Assembly: GCF_009789235.1 (NCBI RefSeq)
Contig: NZ_WSTB01000017.1
Span: forward strand, 1-58,977
Direction of reading: 5' to 3'
Source: Flavobacterium hydrocarbonoxydans
GTDB taxonomy: Bacteria; Bacteroidota; Bacteroidia; Flavobacteriales; Flavobacteriaceae
DNA length: 58,977 nucleotides
The notes beneath the pieces are model-generated. The model did no database searches, was not told the origin of the DNA, and saw only the letters and a list, made by a program, of their open reading frames with translations. The translations under genes were made by a program, and so were the position numbers. Positions 1 to 8,872 of this stretch are shown here, piece by piece; the stretch's first letter is position 1; the number at the start of each line of letters is the position of its first letter.

Positions 1-1296
1 GGCACACCTGTACTTAGCAAAACGACATTGACAAATGTTTGCCCTTTAGTTACGGTAAATTTAGCAGATGCCATAACCGAAACTTTACCGGCAGGAACCC
101 AGTTAAGATGGTTTACTTCATCCACAAATACTGCAACTCCATTATCAGGAACGACTACTGTTGGAGCAGGAAGTTATTATGCAAGATATTTTAATGGAAC
201 AACAGGATTGTACTCAGCGGCTTCTGTAGCTGTTACCGTTACAATTGTTTTTTGTGAAGGAGATTGTGATAATGATAAGGTTTTAAATAGTATTGACTTA
301 GATGATGATAATGATGGTATTCAGGATATTAATGAAGGTATAGGAATAGATACAGATGAAGACGGGATACCTAATACTTGTGACTTAGATAGCGATAATG
401 ACGGATGTTTTGATGCTTTAGAAGGATCATTACCATTTTCAGTAACACAGCTTAACGCCGATGGTACAATAAAAGGTTCTATTAGAGCAAACGGAACACC
501 AATTGCATCAGGAGTTAATGGGCAAACTAGTTTGAGCGCCTATAATGAAAATGTAAATGGATGTTTAAAACCAGATTTAAAAATTGATATTGTAGTTGAT
601 CCAGTTGAAAAGACAAAAATGACTTTTAATTTTAGAGTAGAAGTAAAAGAGTTGAATGGAGTAGATGTTACTGTGCCAGTAAAAGTAGAATTGGATAAAT
701 CAAATCTTTACAATGTAGGTTTCAATGAGTCGCTTACTATTTTGGATAATTTAGCAATTAACAACCCTGAGTGGATTATAGATAATAGTTTGACTAATCG
801 TATCAGTTTTACTTATAGAGGTAATTCAGGAGTGTTTTTAGGGGGTGCTACAAATGTTTTAGGTTTTTCAATTGATAGAATCAATATTTTAGATGAAACA
901 TTTCTTCAGGCAGCAGTTGTTGCAACAGGAGTAAGAGAAACTAGTACAGTAAACAATACAGATAGAGAAAGTCTTCCTATGATTGTAAGAACCGAGGGTT
1001 TGAAAAAGGTCAATTTAACCTCAGCTGTTGTTAATCAAAAAACTACAGGAGTGTCATCAGTTTCAAGTATAACTTTATTTCCAAATCCAGTAGTTTCAGA
1101 GTTTACAGTGGAGTCTTCTTCAGGATTAAAATCAGTAAGAGTTATGAATGCTTCAGGTGTTGTTTTGTTGAATCTTGGTGGTTTATCAGCATCAAGTCAG
1201 TTGATTAATGTTTCGAATTTATCCACAGGAATTTATATCGTTGAAATTACTAAGTCTGATGGTTCAACAGAAATAAAAAAAATATTAAAAAAATGA
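1..1296 (+). CDS. Secreted T9SS cargo protein with thrombospondin type 3 repeats (5' end missing)
   Basis: The frame is open from base 1, so the N-terminus lies outside the window; the first in-frame start-like codon (TTG at 28) is probably internal. About residues 85-135 form an Asp-rich calcium-binding stretch of thrombospondin type 3 type (repeated DxDxDG units such as DDDNDG and DSDNDG). The last ~80 residues are a type IX secretion sorting domain: SITLFPNPV, then SVRVMNASG, LSTGIYIVEI and a basic KKILKK end. In this family the tail directs export across the outer membrane and cell-surface attachment. It heads a run of three exported proteins on the same strand. Adhesin or surface-layer function is inference; the domain calls are firm. 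Confidence 0.85.
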   Translation, partial: GTPVLSKTTLTNVCPLVTVNLADAITETLPAGTQLRWFTSSTNTATPLSGTTTVGAGSYYARYFNGTTGLYSAASVAVTVTIVFCEGDCDNDKVLNSIDLDDDNDGIQDINEGIGIDTDEDGIPNTCDLDSDNDGCFDALEGSLPFSVTQLNADGTIKGSIRANGTPIASGVNGQTSLSAYNENVNGCLKPDLKIDIVVDPVEKTKMTFNFRVEVKELNGVDVTVPVKVELDKSNLYNVGFNESLTILDNLAINNPEWIIDNSLTNRISFTYRGNSGVFLGGATNVLGFSIDRINILDETFLQAAVVATGVRETSTVNNTDRESLPMIVRTEGLKKVNLTSAVVNQKTTGVSSVSSITLFPNPVVSEFTVESSSGLKSVRVMNASGVVLLNLGGLSASSQLINVSNLSTGIYIVEITKSDGSTEIKKILKK

Positions 1297-1356
1297 TGTA
1301 GAACATTGATTGAAAGTAAATAAGAACTGAAACTAGTAATTACAAAATATTAAAAA

Positions 1357-2862
1357 ATGAAATCAATAAAACAAATAATATTGTTTTTAGTATTATTTCT
1401 CCCATTGGGAATGATAGGGCAAATTAATCGTTTCGCTTTTAATTCGCCGGCCTTAGCTCCCAGACCAATGGCTGTTGGAGGTGATGCGATAGCTTCCTTT
1501 GAAGTCGTTTTTTATTTAGAAAATGATCTCCTTCCCTATGATTATTCAGGAGATGATACAGGAAGTGGCAGCTCATTACCCGCGACTCAATTTGTTTTGG
1601 AGTTTAGTAAAGTGAAGTTGAAAAATGATGATGTTTCCCTGATTACAGCAGACTTAACAGGTACTTTACAGGATGATTTGTTAGAATATTATAAAGTAAC
1701 AATATTGCCTAATGGTAATTTATTATTCAGTCAGAAAAAAGACATTCCTGGAGGAATTGCAAATGGAAATGGAATAGGTGGAAGGATTAACGTGCCTATT
1801 ACCGCAATAGGAACTTCAACTAGCATAGCGCCTGAAAATGGGTTTAAAGCAATACCATATCCTGATACTAATGGAGATCCGAGTATTCCGTTTAACGACA
1901 CATTTATTCTTTTTAATGATACGGTTATTGATTCTTATACCTATACTGTTTCTTGTGTAGCAGGTTCAACAGCTCCTACAATTAATAATGCAGCTAATTA
2001 TCAGGCAGTAAATAGTTCTTATAAAATTCCTTGTGGTTCAACAACTGCAGATTTGAGTAGCTTGACAGCTTCTAATACTCCAGCAGAAACAGTTATATCG
2101 TGGCATAGTTCTGCTTTTGCTACAAGTGCTAATAGAGTAGATCCTGTTACAGCAGTTACAGGAGCTACTAAAAAGTTTTACGCATCATTTTACGACGCTG
2201 TGGCAGGATGTTATTCGCCGACAAAAGAAATTATTATTTATGCACCTATTTGTGCGTTTGATGACAATTATACATCAACCACTATTGTTGAGGGAGTTGG
2301 AGGAACACTGCCTTCCATTTACAAAAACGATACTTATAATGGAATTGATATTTCGACTTTGCCCTCAGGCTCGGTTAATTTTGATTATGAAATGTGGGAT
2401 CAGTCAAATGGATCTGTAGATCCAGGCACAGGAATAATAACGATTCCTGCAACTACGCCAGCGGGAACTTATCAATACACCTACAAAATTTGTGATAATG
2501 ATCCAGATGCGGTTGTAAATATTAATTGTGCTGTTGCTACCGTTATTTTCACAGTTTCTCAATCATTAGTTTGTTATAAGCCTGCTGTGACTTCTGGGGC
2601 AGCGTCTCCGTCTCTTACTGGAATATCTGATTTTTTAGGAACAGCGACCGATCCGAATTATTGGATTTCTAATATGCCTAAAAATGGTGACTTAGTATTA
2701 GGATCGCATACTAAAGGTTTTGTAATAACCAGAGTTTCGACTCCAGAAACTGCGATAACACAACCTATAAAAGGAATGCTTGTTTTTGATACCACTGCAA
2801 ATTGTTTAAAAATGTATGATGGGACATCATGGTTCTGTTTGACTCAAAAATGTGTAGATTAA
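1357..2862 (+). CDS. Exported repeat-type surface protein, function unknown
   Basis: 501 residues with a clear signal peptide (basic MKSIKQ start, hydrophobic core, end near residue 22 after MIGQ). The body is Thr/Ser/Gly-rich and beta-like, and one segment (about 315-400, VEGVGGTLPSIYKNDTYNG onward) resembles Ig-like repeats of bacteroidetal surface proteins. The C-terminus carries GMLVFDTTANCLKMYDGTSW, a motif that recurs at the end of the next protein. It starts 60 bases after the upstream T9SS protein and its stop overlaps the next ATG (TAATG), so the three genes look like one operon. No T9SS tail is seen. I do not recognise a named family; exported adhesin-like or structural role is inference. 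Confidence 0.75.
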   Translation: MKSIKQIILFLVLFLPLGMIGQINRFAFNSPALAPRPMAVGGDAIASFEVVFYLENDLLPYDYSGDDTGSGSSLPATQFVLEFSKVKLKNDDVSLITADLTGTLQDDLLEYYKVTILPNGNLLFSQKKDIPGGIANGNGIGGRINVPITAIGTSTSIAPENGFKAIPYPDTNGDPSIPFNDTFILFNDTVIDSYTYTVSCVAGSTAPTINNAANYQAVNSSYKIPCGSTTADLSSLTASNTPAETVISWHSSAFATSANRVDPVTAVTGATKKFYASFYDAVAGCYSPTKEIIIYAPICAFDDNYTSTTIVEGVGGTLPSIYKNDTYNGIDISTLPSGSVNFDYEMWDQSNGSVDPGTGIITIPATTPAGTYQYTYKICDNDPDAVVNINCAVATVIFTVSQSLVCYKPAVTSGAASPSLTGISDFLGTATDPNYWISNMPKNGDLVLGSHTKGFVITRVSTPETAITQPIKGMLVFDTTANCLKMYDGTSWFCLTQKCVD

Positions 2863-3410
2863 TGAAAAGCTTAACAAAAATGAAAAAGATAGCTATAACA
2901 ACGGTATTGTTAATTTTTAATATAACTGCTTTTGGCCAGCAAAGTTATGCCGTTATTGGTGGAGCTACCTCTAAAGTCATTCCTGATGGAGGGGGAATTG
3001 TCGATTTTTCTGAAACTACAACTAAGGGCATTGTGCTGCCTCAATTGCTTAATACAGGAAACGTGATAACTCCTGGTACGCTTTTTTACGACACCGTTTT
3101 GAAAAAAGTTATGTATAGAGATAATACTCAAATTAGAGATTTATCAATTAACACAGGGACTTATACACCTGTTGCAAATTATAATACTTTAATAACAGCT
3201 AGTGATAAAGTTTCTGTGATAGGTACTCAGACAAGTAATGCAGTAGGAGTCCTGATTCTGGAGTCTAATGATAAAGCATTAATTTTACCAAAAATGGCAA
3301 GTCCACATTTAAAAATAGTTGCGCCAGAAGCAGGTACTATTTGTTATGATACTGACAAAAATTTATTTTGTGTTTTTAACGGAAGTGAATGGACTTTTTG
3401 GGGAGAGTAA
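2862..3410 (+). CDS. Small exported protein sharing a C-terminal YDTxxxxxxxFxGxxW motif with its neighbour
   Basis: 182 residues from ATG 2862, which overlaps the upstream stop (TAATG) and suggests translational coupling; an alternative ATG at 2880 gives a tighter signal peptide (MKKIAITTVLLIF, cleavage near AFGQ). The protein has the phrase pattern ALILPKM...GTICYDTDKNLFCVFNGSEW, seen in tail-fibre-like or adhesin-like flavobacterial proteins, and an earlier degenerate copy (TLFYDTVLKKVMY). It is the last gene before a strong terminator. Its function is unknown; working with the preceding 501-residue protein on the cell surface is inference. Confidence 0.7.
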   Translation: MKSLTKMKKIAITTVLLIFNITAFGQQSYAVIGGATSKVIPDGGGIVDFSETTTKGIVLPQLLNTGNVITPGTLFYDTVLKKVMYRDNTQIRDLSINTGTYTPVANYNTLITASDKVSVIGTQTSNAVGVLILESNDKALILPKMASPHLKIVAPEAGTICYDTDKNLFCVFNGSEWTFWGE

Positions 3411-3433
3411 TGTTTCTTCAATATATAGAAAAC

Positions 3434-3462
3434 AAAAAATCCGCTTTAAAGCGGATTTTTTG
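3434..3462. terminator. Bidirectional terminator between surface operon and thyA
   Basis: A near-perfect palindrome (AAAAATCCGC-TTTAAA-GCGGATTTTT) with T runs on both strands lies between two convergent genes, six bases from the thyA stop. Confidence 0.9.
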
Positions 3463-3467
3463 TTTTT

Positions 3468-4319
3468 TTATACTGCAACACTGCCTTTTATACCAGCGTG
3501 TGGCTCATAATCAAGGAGCGTAAAATCGTTATAATCAAAGTCAAAAATATTTTTAATCTCCGGATTCAAAATCATTTTTGGTAAAGGTTTTGGCTCGCGT
3601 GTCAATTGTAATTCTAATTGTTCAAAGTGATTGTTGTAAATGTGCGCATCTCCAAAAGTATGTATGAATTCGCCGTATTCTAAATCACATACCTGTGCAA
3701 TCATCATAGTCAACAGTGCATAAGAAGCAATATTAAAAGGAACTCCTAAAAAAATATCAGCACTACGCTGGTACAATTGACAGGATAGTCTTCCTTTTGC
3801 TTCTCCTTTTTCAGGGTCAGGACTGCTTACATAAAACTGAAAAAATGCATGGCAAGGAGGTAAAGCTGCTTTATTGTTGGCTACATTTTCTTCAAATGAT
3901 TTTTTAGTGTCTGGCAAAACCGAAGGATTCCATGCTGAAACCAACATTCTTCGGCTATTTGGATTTGTTTTTAATTCGGTAATTAATTCAGAAATTTGAT
4001 CGATTTCCTCACTATTCCAATTACGCCATTGATGACCGTAAACAGGTCCCAGATTTCCATCTGAATCTGCCCAGGCATCCCAAATTTTCACTCCATTTTC
4101 CTGAAGATACTGAATATTGGTGTCACCTTTTAAGAACCAAAGCAATTCATAAATAATAGATTTCAAATGCAGTTTTTTGGTTGTAACCATCGGAAAACCT
4201 TCATTCAGATCAAAACGCATTTGGTAACCAAAAACACTTTTTGTTCCCGTTCCTGTTCTGTCTCCTTTTTGACAACCGTTTTCAAGGACGTGTTGCACTA
4301 AATCTAAATATTGCTTCAT
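3468..4319 (-). CDS. thyA: Thymidylate synthase ThyA
   Basis: Converts dUMP to dTMP using methylene-tetrahydrofolate, in the cytoplasm. 283 residues (family usually 264-280). Seen: the N-terminal GDRTGTGTKSVFG loop that binds phosphate, WDAWAD, GPVYGHQWR, the catalytic cysteine in LPPCHAFFQF, the nucleotide-binding arginine run CQLYQRSADIFLGVPFNIAS, and the C-terminal HAGIKGSVAV. There is a short insertion before the active site (about residues 138-149). It follows the BFN-domain gene by 61 bases on the same strand. The spacer between them is made of degenerate 'AAATCTA' words. Confidence 0.97.
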   Translation of the reverse strand: MKQYLDLVQHVLENGCQKGDRTGTGTKSVFGYQMRFDLNEGFPMVTTKKLHLKSIIYELLWFLKGDTNIQYLQENGVKIWDAWADSDGNLGPVYGHQWRNWNSEEIDQISELITELKTNPNSRRMLVSAWNPSVLPDTKKSFEENVANNKAALPPCHAFFQFYVSSPDPEKGEAKGRLSCQLYQRSADIFLGVPFNIASYALLTMMIAQVCDLEYGEFIHTFGDAHIYNNHFEQLELQLTREPKPLPKMILNPEIKNIFDFDYNDFTLLDYEPHAGIKGSVAV

Positions 4320-4380
4320 TTTGTATAAAATCTAAAATAAATAATCTGAAATCTAAGCTCTAAAATCTACAATTGAAGAA

Positions 4381-5004
4381 TTATCTTTTTGAAATTTCGT
4401 CTCTTATTTTGGCTGCTTTCTCATAATCTTCCTGCGAAACAGCCTGATCTAAAAGATCGGTAAGCTCTTGCAAAGAATGTTTTGCATACACATCCCCAGA
4501 CTGATTAGTTTCTTCTTCATGCCCAAAAGTTTCGGGATTCGAAAGGACATCATCAATTTCCTGAGCACCCTGATCGGTTTCGGCGGTATTGGATTTTAGA
4601 TAAATACCCGCTTTGTCCAGAATGTTTTTATAAGTAAAAATGGGAGCGCTAAAGCGCAGTGCCAATGCAATCGCATCGGAAGTTCTCGCGTCAATTATTT
4701 CTTCGATTTTGTCTCTTTCACAAATTAAACTTGAATAAAAAACACCATCAACCAGCTTGTGAATAATGACTTGTTTTACAACTATATCAAAACGTTCAGC
4801 GAAGTTTTTGAATAAATCGTGCGTTAATGGGCGAGGCGGTTTAATTTCTTTTTCTAAGGCAATAGCAATCGATTGGGCCTCAAAAGCGCCTATTACGATA
4901 GGTAATTTTCTTTCGCCATCAACTTCGTTCAAAATTAAGGCATAAGCGCCATTTTGAGTTTGGCTGTATGATATTCCTTTTATGGATAGTTTTACTAGAC
5001 TCAT
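4381..5004 (-). CDS. Bifunctional nuclease (BFN/DUF151) domain protein with C-terminal UVR motif
   Basis: 207 residues. Residues ~1-140 match the BFN (DUF151) family: LNEVDGERKLPIVIGAFEAQSIA, then RPLTHDLF and DARTSDAIALALR. The last ~35 residues (LTDLLDQAVSQEDYEKAAKIRDEISKR) form a UVR-type helical motif found in UvrB/UvrC and clamp-loader-associated proteins. The BFN-UVR arrangement is common in Bacteroidota. Nuclease activity is reported for plant homologues; the bacterial role is unclear. It is the first gene of a probable two-gene unit with thyA. Confidence 0.9.
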   Translation of the reverse strand: MSLVKLSIKGISYSQTQNGAYALILNEVDGERKLPIVIGAFEAQSIAIALEKEIKPPRPLTHDLFKNFAERFDIVVKQVIIHKLVDGVFYSSLICERDKIEEIIDARTSDAIALALRFSAPIFTYKNILDKAGIYLKSNTAETDQGAQEIDDVLSNPETFGHEEETNQSGDVYAKHSLQELTDLLDQAVSQEDYEKAAKIRDEISKR

Positions 5005-5101
5005 ATATGTGGGTAAAAAAGGGCTATTATGGCCGCATTTTAATACTTTTTTTGATTGAAAAATAAAGGTGCAATTTTAATCAAAATTTATGGAACAAAA
5101 A

Positions 5102-5145
5102 AGCTACCTAAAGCAAAGATACGATTATCTTATTTTTAGGTAGCT
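5102..5145 (-). terminator. Terminator downstream of etfA
   Basis: Inverted arms AGCTACCTAAA (5102-5112) and TTTAGGTAGCT (5135-5145). Read on the minus strand the hairpin is followed by a T run, placing a terminator just after the etfA stop. Confidence 0.8.
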
Positions 5146-5168
5146 ATATTTGGGTAGAGAATTTTAAA

Positions 5169-6137
5169 TTATGAATGCTGTGCTTTGAAAGCTTTCATTT
5201 TCTCGATTAATTTTGGCATAATTTCAAAAGCATCACCAACCACTCCGTAATCCGCAACTTTAAAGAAAGGAGCTTCCGGGTCACTGTTGATTACTACTTT
5301 TACTTTTGATGAGTTGATACCTGCAATATGCTGGATGGCTCCAGAAATTCCTACTGCAATATAAAGATTGGTAGCAACTGGTTTTCCTGTTTGTCCCACG
5401 TGTTCGCTATGAGGTCTCCATCCTAAGTCAGAAACTGGTTTAGAGCAAGCAGTTGCAGCTCCAAGGACAGCAGCTAGATCTTCAATCAAACCCCAATTTT
5501 CTGGTCCTTTTAATCCGCGTCCGCCTGAAACTACGATGTCAGCATCAGCAATAGATACTTTTCCGGTTACTTTTTCTACAGATTCTACTTTTACACCAAA
5601 GTCATTGTCACCAATGGTCGGATTAAAATCTTCTTCTGATGCAGAACCTGCACTTTCGAAAATTCCGTAAGAGTTTTTAGCTAATCCAAGTACTTTTACA
5701 TCTGTACTGATTTCAGTAATATTGAAAGCTTTGTTTGAGAAAGCATTTCTTTTTACCTGAAAAGGAGAAGTGCTCACTGGCAATCCTACCACATTCGAAG
5801 CAAAACCAGCTTCTAAAGAAACCGCTACTAATGATGAAAGGTAAATACTGTCTGTTGTAGAAGAAAGTAAAACCAATTTTGAACCTTCTTTTTGAGCCGC
5901 TTGTTTGATTACATCGGCATAAGCCTTAGCTGTAAAACCAGCTAATTTATCGTTGTTTACTTTTAATACTTTATCAACTCCGTATTTTGACAATTCGCTT
6001 ACATCGCTAATGTTTACAGTCAAAGCGGTAACAGTTGTTCCTAATGATTCAGCTACTTTTTTAGCGTATGAAGCTAATTCGAAAGCTACTTTTTTAAATT
6101 TTCCTTCTGCAGATTCTGCATATATTAATATTGACAT
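5169..6137 (-). CDS. etfA: Electron transfer flavoprotein alpha subunit
   Basis: 322 residues, usual length for EtfA/FixB. With EtfB it forms the FAD-containing heterodimer that takes electrons from acyl-CoA dehydrogenases and passes them to the quinone pool. The C-terminal FAD-binding half shows GGRGLKGPENW, ACSKPVSDLGW, HVGQTGKPVATNLYIA, GISGAIQHIAGI and VINSDPEAPFFKVADYGVVGD. It lies downstream of etfB on the same strand, separated by 147 bases of low-complexity repeat, and is probably co-transcribed with it. Confidence 0.97.
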   Translation of the reverse strand: MSILIYAESAEGKFKKVAFELASYAKKVAESLGTTVTALTVNISDVSELSKYGVDKVLKVNNDKLAGFTAKAYADVIKQAAQKEGSKLVLLSSTTDSIYLSSLVAVSLEAGFASNVVGLPVSTSPFQVKRNAFSNKAFNITEISTDVKVLGLAKNSYGIFESAGSASEEDFNPTIGDNDFGVKVESVEKVTGKVSIADADIVVSGGRGLKGPENWGLIEDLAAVLGAATACSKPVSDLGWRPHSEHVGQTGKPVATNLYIAVGISGAIQHIAGINSSKVKVVINSDPEAPFFKVADYGVVGDAFEIMPKLIEKMKAFKAQHS

Positions 6138-6284
6138 GATAATTTTAGATTTTAGATTTTAGATTTCAGATTTCAGATTTTGAAAAACTGAATCTAAAAT
6201 GGTTGTTATTTTAAATTAACGATTTAAGTTGTTTTTTAGATTTCGCATTGCATTTCAGCAATCTAAAATCTAAACTCAGCAATC
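6138..6284. repeat. Low-complexity 'AAATCTA' word repeats between etfB and etfA
   Basis: The gap consists largely of imperfect heptamer-type repeats (ATTTTAGATTTTAG..., AATCTAAAAT). The same words occur before thyA (4326-4375), before the Rrf2 gene (36885-36917) and before metF (52335-52370). They sit directly in front of start codons; no coding signal is seen. Confidence 0.75.
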
Positions 6285-7031
6285 TTAAATAACTTTAGCC
6301 TCGTTGTGTAATAAATTGATTAACTCATCTAAATTATCAGCCGAAACTAATTTTACTGCTGATTTTGGAGCTGGTTTTTCAAATTTTACGGCTTTAGTAT
6401 TTACAGCAGCATCCACTGGCTCAAGAATTGTAAGTGCCTTTGTTCTTGCCGTCATAATTCCTCTCATGTTCGGGATGCGTAAATCTTTTTCTTCAACAAG
6501 ACCTTTTTGACCTCCAATAATTAAAGGTAAAGTGGTCGAAACAGTTTCTTTTCCACCGTCGATTTCACGAACTGCTTTTACATTGTTTCCGTCAACTGTT
6601 AAGCTTGTACAAGAATTAAGGAAGTTAGACCCTAGAATTCCTGCAATCATTCCAGGCACCATTCCACCATTATAATCCAAAGATTCTTTTCCGGCAATTA
6701 CTAAATCGTAACCACCATTTTTAATTACTTCTGCCAATTGTTTAGCAACAAAAAAACCATCAGTTGGATTAGCATTTACACGAATTGCTTCGTTTGCTCC
6801 AATTGCCAGAGCTTTACGTAAAGTAGGTTCAGTGTCAGGACCTCCAACGTTTACAACCGTTACTGTAGCTCCTTGTTGTTCCTGAAACCAGATTGCGCGT
6901 GTTAAACCAAACTCGTCATTTGGGTTGATAACATATTGTACACCATTAGTATCAAACTCTGAATCACCATTGGTAAAGTTAATTTTTGAAGTGGTATCAG
7001 GTACATGACTGATGCAAACTAATATTTTCAT
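6285..7031 (-). CDS. etfB: Electron transfer flavoprotein beta subunit
   Basis: 248 residues, normal for EtfB/FixA, the AMP-binding partner of EtfA. Seen: MKILVCISHVPDTTSKI start, VQYVINPNDEFGLTRAI, the conserved LVIAGKESLDYNGGMVPGMI segment and a C-terminal LTILEPVDA region. It is the first gene of the etfBA pair. The region upstream (7032-7170) is AT-rich and presumably holds its promoter, though I could not pick a convincing -33/-7 pair. Confidence 0.96.
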   Translation of the reverse strand: MKILVCISHVPDTTSKINFTNGDSEFDTNGVQYVINPNDEFGLTRAIWFQEQQGATVTVVNVGGPDTEPTLRKALAIGANEAIRVNANPTDGFFVAKQLAEVIKNGGYDLVIAGKESLDYNGGMVPGMIAGILGSNFLNSCTSLTVDGNNVKAVREIDGGKETVSTTLPLIIGGQKGLVEEKDLRIPNMRGIMTARTKALTILEPVDAAVNTKAVKFEKPAPKSAVKLVSADNLDELINLLHNEAKVI

Positions 7032-7174
7032 AAGTATATATATTTTATATTTCTAAATATTCTTTTTACAAATTTAGAATATTATTTGGAATAATTATAC
7101 TATGCGTGCATAATATTTTTAAAAACTATTACGATTTCGCTGAACATCAGGTTTAATGCCTATTCATAAATGAC

Positions 7175-7209
7175 AAAAGGTTTATTGAAACAACTTCAAT
7201 AAACCTTTT
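7175..7209 (-). terminator. Hairpin terminator after the glycosidase-like lipoprotein gene
   Basis: 15-base arms (AAAAGGTTTATTGAA and its complement, 7175-7189 and 7195-7209) separated by five bases. It lies 24 bases beyond the stop codon of the minus-strand gene. Confidence 0.75.
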
Positions 7210-7232
7210 TAATATTTTTTTGAGTATAAAAA

Positions 7233-8540
7233 TTATCCTTTTGGATAAAATGTTGCAGCTGTATTCCAAACAATTGTACCTTTTGGAGTTGTAGTACGAA
7301 GGTCAAGAGTAACGGTAGCATTTGCAAATTTTCTTCTCCATACTTGACCTGTTATTACGGCATCTTCTTTCGGTGCGCCAAGAGCTCTCCTTAATTGGTT
7401 GTACCATTCCGGATTGACTGTGGAGCCATGTGCTTCAGTTCTCACAAACAAACCATGATCTATACCGCTTCCTGGTGATAAACGGTTATATCCATAAGAG
7501 TATTGAAAATAACTGTATTTCCCGGCAGAAACTAAAAATGCGGCAAGAGGATAATCAATTTCTTTACGGGATTTTTCAATTAATGAAAGATAAGTTGGAG
7601 TGTCAAATGATGGAGTGACAGCAAAAGAGGGAAATGTTGAAAAAATGACAGCTTTATTGTTTCTGGCGGCAAACTGCATTCCTTTTAGTATTTTAATGGC
7701 AGTTTCTTTATTGTAAGCTCTGCCTGGAACGTTAAACTCTTCCATGAAAGCACCATCAGCAACACGTAACATCAGCGACAAGGTTCCGTTAGCTTCAGTA
7801 AAACCATCTGGACAAACTTTGTTAATATTTACATTAAAAAATATTAATTTAGGTGTACCTGGAATTGTATTCAAACCTGCTCGTAATTGTCTAATGAGAG
7901 TGAGTGCGTAATTAAGAGCATATTTTTTATTGCTGTAAATGTTATACGCAGCGCCTAATGCGTCCACAAAAATGCCATCCACTTCAGGATTTTTTGCCAT
8001 AGCTACAGCTTGGGCTACCCACCATTTTCTAAACTCGGCATTGTCTAAGTTGTAATGCTTTCTATTAATAGGATAGGGTTCGCCGTTTGCTTGATAAACA
8101 GTTCTGGTCCAGTCGGCCTCTTTAAAATTGGCATCCATCCCTTTATAATAGTTATAATAAACTAATGAATTCCAATAGTATAATACAGCTACTTTTGGGT
8201 TGGCTGCTTTTAATGCTTTGGCAGTTTCTAAAAATCCTTTTTCAGTATCAGGACGTCCATCAGCCTGTTTGTATCCGCCCATGACTTTTTCGATTGATAA
8301 AACGCTGTATTTTTTAGCTAAAAAATTAATTTCAGAAGGGCTAAAAAGTCTTCTGGTATCTCCAATATCAGCCCCTGAAGGAACAGTTGTCCAGTCAAAA
8401 GTTAGTCTGCTTAAAGCGGTTCCTGCAGCTGCAGTTTTTGTTGTATTTTGTTGGTTGGTTTCATTGGTCTCATTAGCAATTTCGTCAGAACATGAAGATA
8501 GTCCTAATAAAATAAGACTTAAGTAGTAAAATTTTTTCAT
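7233..8540 (-). CDS. Lipoprotein, putative glycoside hydrolase (GHL15-like TIM barrel)
   Basis: 435 residues with a lipoprotein signal (MKKFYYLSLILLGLSSC; Cys17 would be lipidated), so likely membrane-anchored. After a Thr/Asn-rich linker comes a barrel-like domain: LTFDWTTVP, FLAKKYSVLSIEKVMGG, KVAVLYYWNS, WWVAQAVAMAKNPEVDGIFVDA and FFNVNI. The DGIFVDA strand end is typical of TIM-barrel glycosidase-like proteins, and the whole resembles the hypothetical glycosyl hydrolase family 15. Activity and substrate are not known. It stands alone between a terminator and the divergent pdhB gene. Confidence 0.7.
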   Translation of the reverse strand: MKKFYYLSLILLGLSSCSDEIANETNETNQQNTTKTAAAGTALSRLTFDWTTVPSGADIGDTRRLFSPSEINFLAKKYSVLSIEKVMGGYKQADGRPDTEKGFLETAKALKAANPKVAVLYYWNSLVYYNYYKGMDANFKEADWTRTVYQANGEPYPINRKHYNLDNAEFRKWWVAQAVAMAKNPEVDGIFVDALGAAYNIYSNKKYALNYALTLIRQLRAGLNTIPGTPKLIFFNVNINKVCPDGFTEANGTLSLMLRVADGAFMEEFNVPGRAYNKETAIKILKGMQFAARNNKAVIFSTFPSFAVTPSFDTPTYLSLIEKSRKEIDYPLAAFLVSAGKYSYFQYSYGYNRLSPGSGIDHGLFVRTEAHGSTVNPEWYNQLRRALGAPKEDAVITGQVWRRKFANATVTLDLRTTTPKGTIVWNTAATFYPKG

Positions 8541-8872
8541 CTCAAGGTATATAAATATTAATAATATTACAAAAATATAAATAATTATAAATAAAGTATT
8601 ACAAAATATTATTTTTTTGAATATTACATATAGAATGAATTTCAGAAATAGAGAAAAGGCTGATTTGTAATTTTAAAAATCTTATATAAAAAGGAAAGGT
8701 ATTATAGTAAAAAAAACAGATTACATCGATTTCGTAATAATCACAATAAAATTTTAAAAGTTAAAACCTAACTATAGGGTCAACATTGAGTGATTTTAAA
8801 TTCAATTTATGCTTTTAAGTTATTTAAAATAATTATTTTTGCTCTTCAGAAAATTCAACATACAATATAAAT
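8541..8872. promoter_or_regulatory. Divergent promoter region between lipoprotein gene and pdhB
   Basis: 332 AT-rich bases without a gene. A minus-strand -7 element (CAAAAATA at 8570-8577, read as TATTTTTG) faces the lipoprotein gene, and a plus-strand TATTTTTG (8834-8841) lies 31 bases before the pdhB ATG. Both fit the Bacteroidota TAnnTTTG consensus; matching -33 boxes are less clear. Confidence 0.6.
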
